In this document: positions 19,166 to 22,535 of the stretch, in pieces
How the letters are laid out: each line of letters opens with the position of its first letter
How positions within the stretch are numbered: position 1 is the first letter of the stretch
Assembly (NCBI GenBank): GCA_013423325.1
Contig: BLJB01000510.1
Span: 1 to 22,535, forward strand
Direction of reading: 5' to 3'
Source of the DNA: Usnea hakonensis
Taxonomy: Eukaryota; Ascomycota; Lecanoromycetes; Lecanorales; Parmeliaceae
Length of the DNA: 22,535 nucleotides
Translations under genes and position numbers: made by a program
The notes under the pieces: model-generated
The model's database searches: none
The model's input: the letters and a program-made list of their open reading frames with translations, nothing else
What the model was told of the DNA's origin: nothing

Positions 19166-20701
19166 ATGGAGGGACGCTCATTCCAATCCATGGTTGATAG
19201 TGGTAACGAGGCGTACGAAGTACGTAAGCGACTTAGGGTAGGAGCAGAGGGGAGCGGAGTAATCGATAGTAGTAGAGGAGGTAAAGTAGTAGTAAGAGAA
19301 ACGCGTTAAGAATACGCGATTTAGGCCCCTAACTAGCCGGTAAGGGGGGCGACTAATAGGAGGAGCCTTAGGAGAAGCTAGATAAATAGGAAGGAATAAA
19401 CGAATAACGCTATCGCTATATTAGAAGCTATTAAAAATACATCGTTTAGAGAGCTTAGCGTAGCCGTATAGGAGGCGTATATAAAGAATCTAGAAGGTAC
19501 CTAGACCTTTATTAAAGGATAGTAAATCGACCTCGAAACCTATATATAGAGGGAAGTACGTAGGCCCTAGAGCCTAATAGATAGTAGGGTAAGTACTCCG
19601 ACCCTCTAAGGCTCTCTAAGGGGATACTAGAGTAAAGGTAACCCCTTTATAGGGTTACTAATATAGAATACGAGGAGAGGGCTAGTAGTATAGGCTTAGA
19701 GGGAGATAATAGAAGAGTCTAGATAGATAAGATAACTTCTAATTAGAATAGAGGAGGAAGGGGAGAGGATATCTACTATAGAGGTAACTAGCGAGAACCT
19801 TATTATATCCTTTAAGATAGTAAGATACGCGTTAAAAGATATTATAATAACGCGGCGACTAAAGAGCGGGGATATAGAACTCTAGATAGCTAGCGCGAAG
19901 GCGAAGGAGCTACTAGAGGGAGACCTAATCTAGACTACTAAGAAATTTAAGACTACGAAGATAATAAAGAGGATCTATATCGTAGTAGTATATAGAATAA
20001 GGATTGAGGCAATAGATATAGAAAATAAGGAAGCCGTAAAGAAGAAGATATAAGAGGATAATAGAAGACTATATTTAGGCCTAAATATAGTAAAGGCGAA
20101 GTAGATAGTAAACGCGAGGAGACTAGTACTAGGAGGGGGTAAAAAAAGGTACTCATCGCTAATTATTAACGTTATTACGGAAGAAATAGCCTCCGGACTA
20201 GTACTAAGAGGTCTAGTCGAGGTAGGGGAGGCGAAGGAGGTATCGTACTATATATACGGAGCGGTATAGTACTTTAATTACTAGGAGTAAGGCTATATAG
20301 TAGCCTACTATAAAAATAAGACTAGATATACTAAGTATAACTAGAAGTACGATACTAGGGAGTATAATAAGGTAGCTCCGAGGGCCCTTAGAGTATACGC
20401 GGTATATAGTAGTAGGGGCTACGTAGCGTACTAGAGGATATACCCGAGAAAGAGGTAAGAGACCGAGAAGATTATAAGAAAACTAATACTAAGGCTAATA
20501 ATAATCTCTAATCTAGAAGGGGTAAGGCCTACTAAAGTATCGAAGATTATTAATAGATTTATAATAGTTCTATCTAGGAAGAAGAGAATACGAGATATAA
20601 TTAATACAGGAAGTAGTCGCGAAGAGGAAGACTCCGGGACGCTTAGAAGAGCTTCTAGAGTAGGAAGATCAGGAAGATTTATAATAAAGGAGGTTAACTA
20701 A
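19166..20701 (+). pseudogene. LINE-C ORF1 (gag-like, three CCHC knuckles), 512 codons, RIP-inactivated
   Basis: ATG at 19166 (MEGRSFQSMVDSGNEAYEVR...) opens a frame that stays in phase to TAA 20699-20701: exactly 512 codons with about 28 internal stops, all TAA or TAG, none TGA. The N-terminal 47 codons are open. The middle is charged and helical-looking. Knuckle 1 at codons 369, 372, 377 and 382 (CX2CX4HX4C), knuckle 2 at about 388-400 and knuckle 3 at about 412-430 have every Cys and His replaced by Tyr, the expected product of TGY-to-TAY and CAY-to-TAY. It would have been the RNA-binding partner of ORF2. The ATG is chosen because the frame is open from it and it lies at the element edge. 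Confidence 0.87.
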
Positions 20702-22535
20702 ATATCGCTACGGATCCTATCCGGGATAGGAACCTAGGGACTAACGGGGGTAGCCTAATTATCCGAGTTCTAGGAAGTCTAGATATAAGACGCCTAAGAA
20801 TAGAACTCCTAGTTATTAAACTCTCTATAATAGAAAGCTAGACTCTAATAATATTATAGTATAATATAAGAGGCGAACTAGGAACGATAATAGCGCTACT
20901 TAATAATCTAAAGGTAAAGTAGATCGATATCTTAATAATCTAGAAACCTTAGTAGAATATATATACGAAGTTATTATATAATCCGGGAACTAGCGAATTC
21001 TTTCTATTATATAAGGGTAAAGCGGGTATAAGGGTATACCTCTATATTAATAAAAGGATTAATATTAATATATAGAAAGAGACGTCCCTATCTAAGGATA
21101 TCTATACTATTATTATAAAGCTTAAAGGAAAAGATAGAGCTATAGGAGAAAAGGCGATTTAGATCCTTAATATACATAACCCTAGCCTATCCCTAATTAC
21201 TATTAATAATCTATTAAGCCTCCTAATACTAAAGAAGGAGGTCTAGGGATAAGAGGAATAGATAGTAATAGGAGACTTTAACCTCTACTATCTAAACTAG
21301 AATAACTATAGGAGGTTTAGCTACTATAGGGAAGCGGATAAGCTACTAGAGATAATTATAGAAGTAGATATAAAACTCGCGCTTCTTAAAGACTTTATAA
21401 TCTAGAGGGCGAGGGGTAGCGAAAGCGTAATAGACCTTATTTTTATAACGCTAAGACTAACTAAGATAATAAAATTATATAGAGTATATCTAGATCTATA
21501 GATAGGCTCCGACTACTTTCTAGTATATATAGAGCTTAATCTATTAATAGAAGAAGCTCTTACTATTAGGAGAAGGGCGTAGAAAATAGTAAAGCTAGAA
21601 GTTATAAAAATCGTAATTTAAGAGCTAGTCTACTTCTTATCTTCTAGCTAGCTAAGGACTAGAGGAGAGATAGATAAATATCTAGAGGATATTATAGTAG
21701 GCCTAAAGAAGATAATAGAAAAGACCGTTCTATAGGCTAAACTATTAGATAGGGCTTAATTATTCTAGGACTATAACTATAGCGAGGCTATATAGAAAAT
21801 AAAATATCTTACGGCCGAATACTAAAATAGCTATAGAAACCGGGGAGAAGAAAAATGACGTATAGCTATAAAATACTAGAATAAGGTAATTAGTAGAGCT
21901 AAAATACTTAACTTTAGGCGAGGAGTCTATAAAGTAGAAGAGTTATAGAAGGGGATCTAGAGGCTAGCTAAGTAGGCTAGATAGAGTAGTATAAATCTAA
22001 AGCTATTATTTAAGTTTCTAGCGCTTAAAGACGGGGAAGCTAGTCCGATAGGATTATTTAAAGATAAGGTAGTAGTATTTTAAAGGACCTTTTTCCTACT
22101 ACCTCTATAGATAGACTTTACTAATATCGAGGATATAGTCTATTTAAACCTAATAGAGATAACTATAGAGTTAATAGAAAAGGAGGTTAGGATAGCGATC
22201 TTCCGCCTAAAATAGGATAAGGCCCTAGGGATAGNNAGGGATAGACGGGATACTAAATAGATTCCTAAGGTTAGTCGCTAGTAAGGCCCTCCTATAGCTT
22301 ACTAGGCTCTTTTAGATATATATAGACCTAGACTACTACCCGAAGGAGTTTAAAATTACTAATACGATAGTCCTCTATAAACCGGGTAAAGATAACTACT
22401 TAGAACTAAAATCGTACCGGCCGATCGCCCTACTAAGTATGTTAGGGAAGGCTCTAGAGATAGTTATAGCTAAGAGACTTAGCGACTATATAGAGAAATA
22501 TAACCTCCTCCCCCCGGAGTAGATAGGCGTACGGA
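20701..22535 (+). pseudogene. LINE-C ORF2, endonuclease and start of reverse transcriptase (partial)
   Basis: In a different frame from ORF1, with the first base overlapping its stop. Endonuclease blocks: ILQYNIRGELGTIIALL near 20840 (stop read as Gln), IHNP at 21173, GDFNLYYLN at 21271 with the GDFN intact, SVIDLIFIT near 21425 and GSDYFLVY at about 21506 (family SDHxP). The RT begins near 22200: KALGI.DGILNRFLR, then DYYPKEFKITNTIVLYKPGK and SYRPIALLSMLGKALE, open for about 60 codons to the window end apart from one stop. The reading frame changes at the NN at 22235-22236, which looks like an assembly artefact, not a biological frameshift. The start codon is not identifiable. Confidence 0.87.
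22227..22244. other. NN gap flanked by a duplicated octamer (probable contig join)
   Basis: AGGGATAG stands on both sides of NN. Dropping one octamer and the two N, ten bases in all, restores the ORF2 frame and gives the expected family text KALGIDGILNRF across the join, as in LINE-1. The gap is therefore a probable overlap of two contig ends written as a gap. Confidence 0.8.

Larger units (their letters stand above)
19166..22535 (+). mobile_element. LINE-C: Tad1-clade LINE, 5' 3.4 kb (runs off the window)
   Basis: Inserted in opposite orientation at the 5' side of Copia B. ORF1 (three CCHC knuckles) is followed by ORF2 with endonuclease and the first RT blocks. It is diverged from LINE-1 in ORF1 sequence but has the same architecture, so it is another family or subfamily of the same clade. 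As in LINE-1, ORF1 begins at the visible 5' edge. The first ~95 bases keep CpA and TpG; beyond that they are rare. The 3' end and TSD lie beyond the window. Confidence 0.9.

Noticed and set aside
19953..20156. A 67-codon open frame on the minus strand, rich in Leu, Ser and Tyr
   Set aside because: It lies antisense within LINE-C ORF1, in the coding frame shown by the zinc knuckles on the plus strand. Its composition is what the complement of a RIPed Lys/Arg/Glu-rich frame gives.
4797..22535. A non-standard genetic code with TAA/TAG read as Gln
   Set aside because: Reading stops as Gln does restore the proteins, but Cys, His, Met and Trp codons are lost too, CAA/CAG are almost absent, and CpA/TpG are missing from non-coding parts as well. 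RIP explains all of it; a recoded stop does not.
1..22535. Mitochondrial or plasmid origin, suggested by the AT-rich sequence
   Set aside because: Nuclear-type retrotransposons with TSDs, CpG retention and RIP dinucleotide bias fit nuclear heterochromatin. No mitochondrial gene is visible.

Overview
This window looks like transposon-dense, gene-free chromatin from a filamentous ascomycete (Pezizomycotina) that has been saturated by repeat-induced point mutation (RIP). CpA and TpG are almost absent on both strands: none occurs in the first 777 bases. TpA is everywhere and CpG is kept. Reading frames are closed by TAA/TAG at former CAA/CAG/TGG codons, and Cys, His and Met codons have become Tyr and Ile codons. 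I see no intact gene, tRNA or rRNA. The protein families present (Tad1-clade LINE, Ty1/Copia, Ty3/Gypsy) can still be read in single frames if RIP stops are read through. The species cannot be named from this.

Layout. 1-~836: a RIPed minus-strand reading frame of unknown class. ~836-11545: Copia copy A on the plus strand (gag, protease, integrase, RT up to the catalytic box), split by three LINE insertions, each bounded by target-site duplications (TSDs): LINE-D (2944-3964, minus, 5'-truncated), LINE-1 (4797-10226, apparently near full length, ORF1 plus ORF2) and LINE-2 (10339-11402, a chimeric short element carrying a foreign coding fragment joined to the LINE 3' UTR). 11546-12542: two abutting ~0.5 kb elements with terminal inverted repeats (TIRs), sitting exactly where Copia A loses its 3' part and a Gypsy fragment loses its 5' part. 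12543-~13870: Gypsy integrase. 13871-14730: AT-rich sequence with a 35-bp tandem repeat that holds an unmutated 182-bp solo LTR. ~14904-19165: Copia copy B on the minus strand, almost a whole gag-pol frame, containing a 39-bp fossil of a LINE 3' end with a 14-bp TSD. 19166-22535: LINE-C on the plus strand, ORF1 complete and ORF2 running off the window.

How it fits together. Copia copies A and B are the oldest layer. LINEs landed in them repeatedly. All LINE 3' ends in the window share the same 3' UTR and end in CAAT tetranucleotide repeats. Almost everything was then RIPed, apart from short elements and collars of about 50-200 bp at insertion edges, where CpA/TpG survives. The most interesting items are the chimeric LINE-2 with an in-frame decapeptide repeat, the paired TIR elements with conserved E-box and TTCGCGAA palindromes at a rearrangement junction, and the RIP-spared collars.
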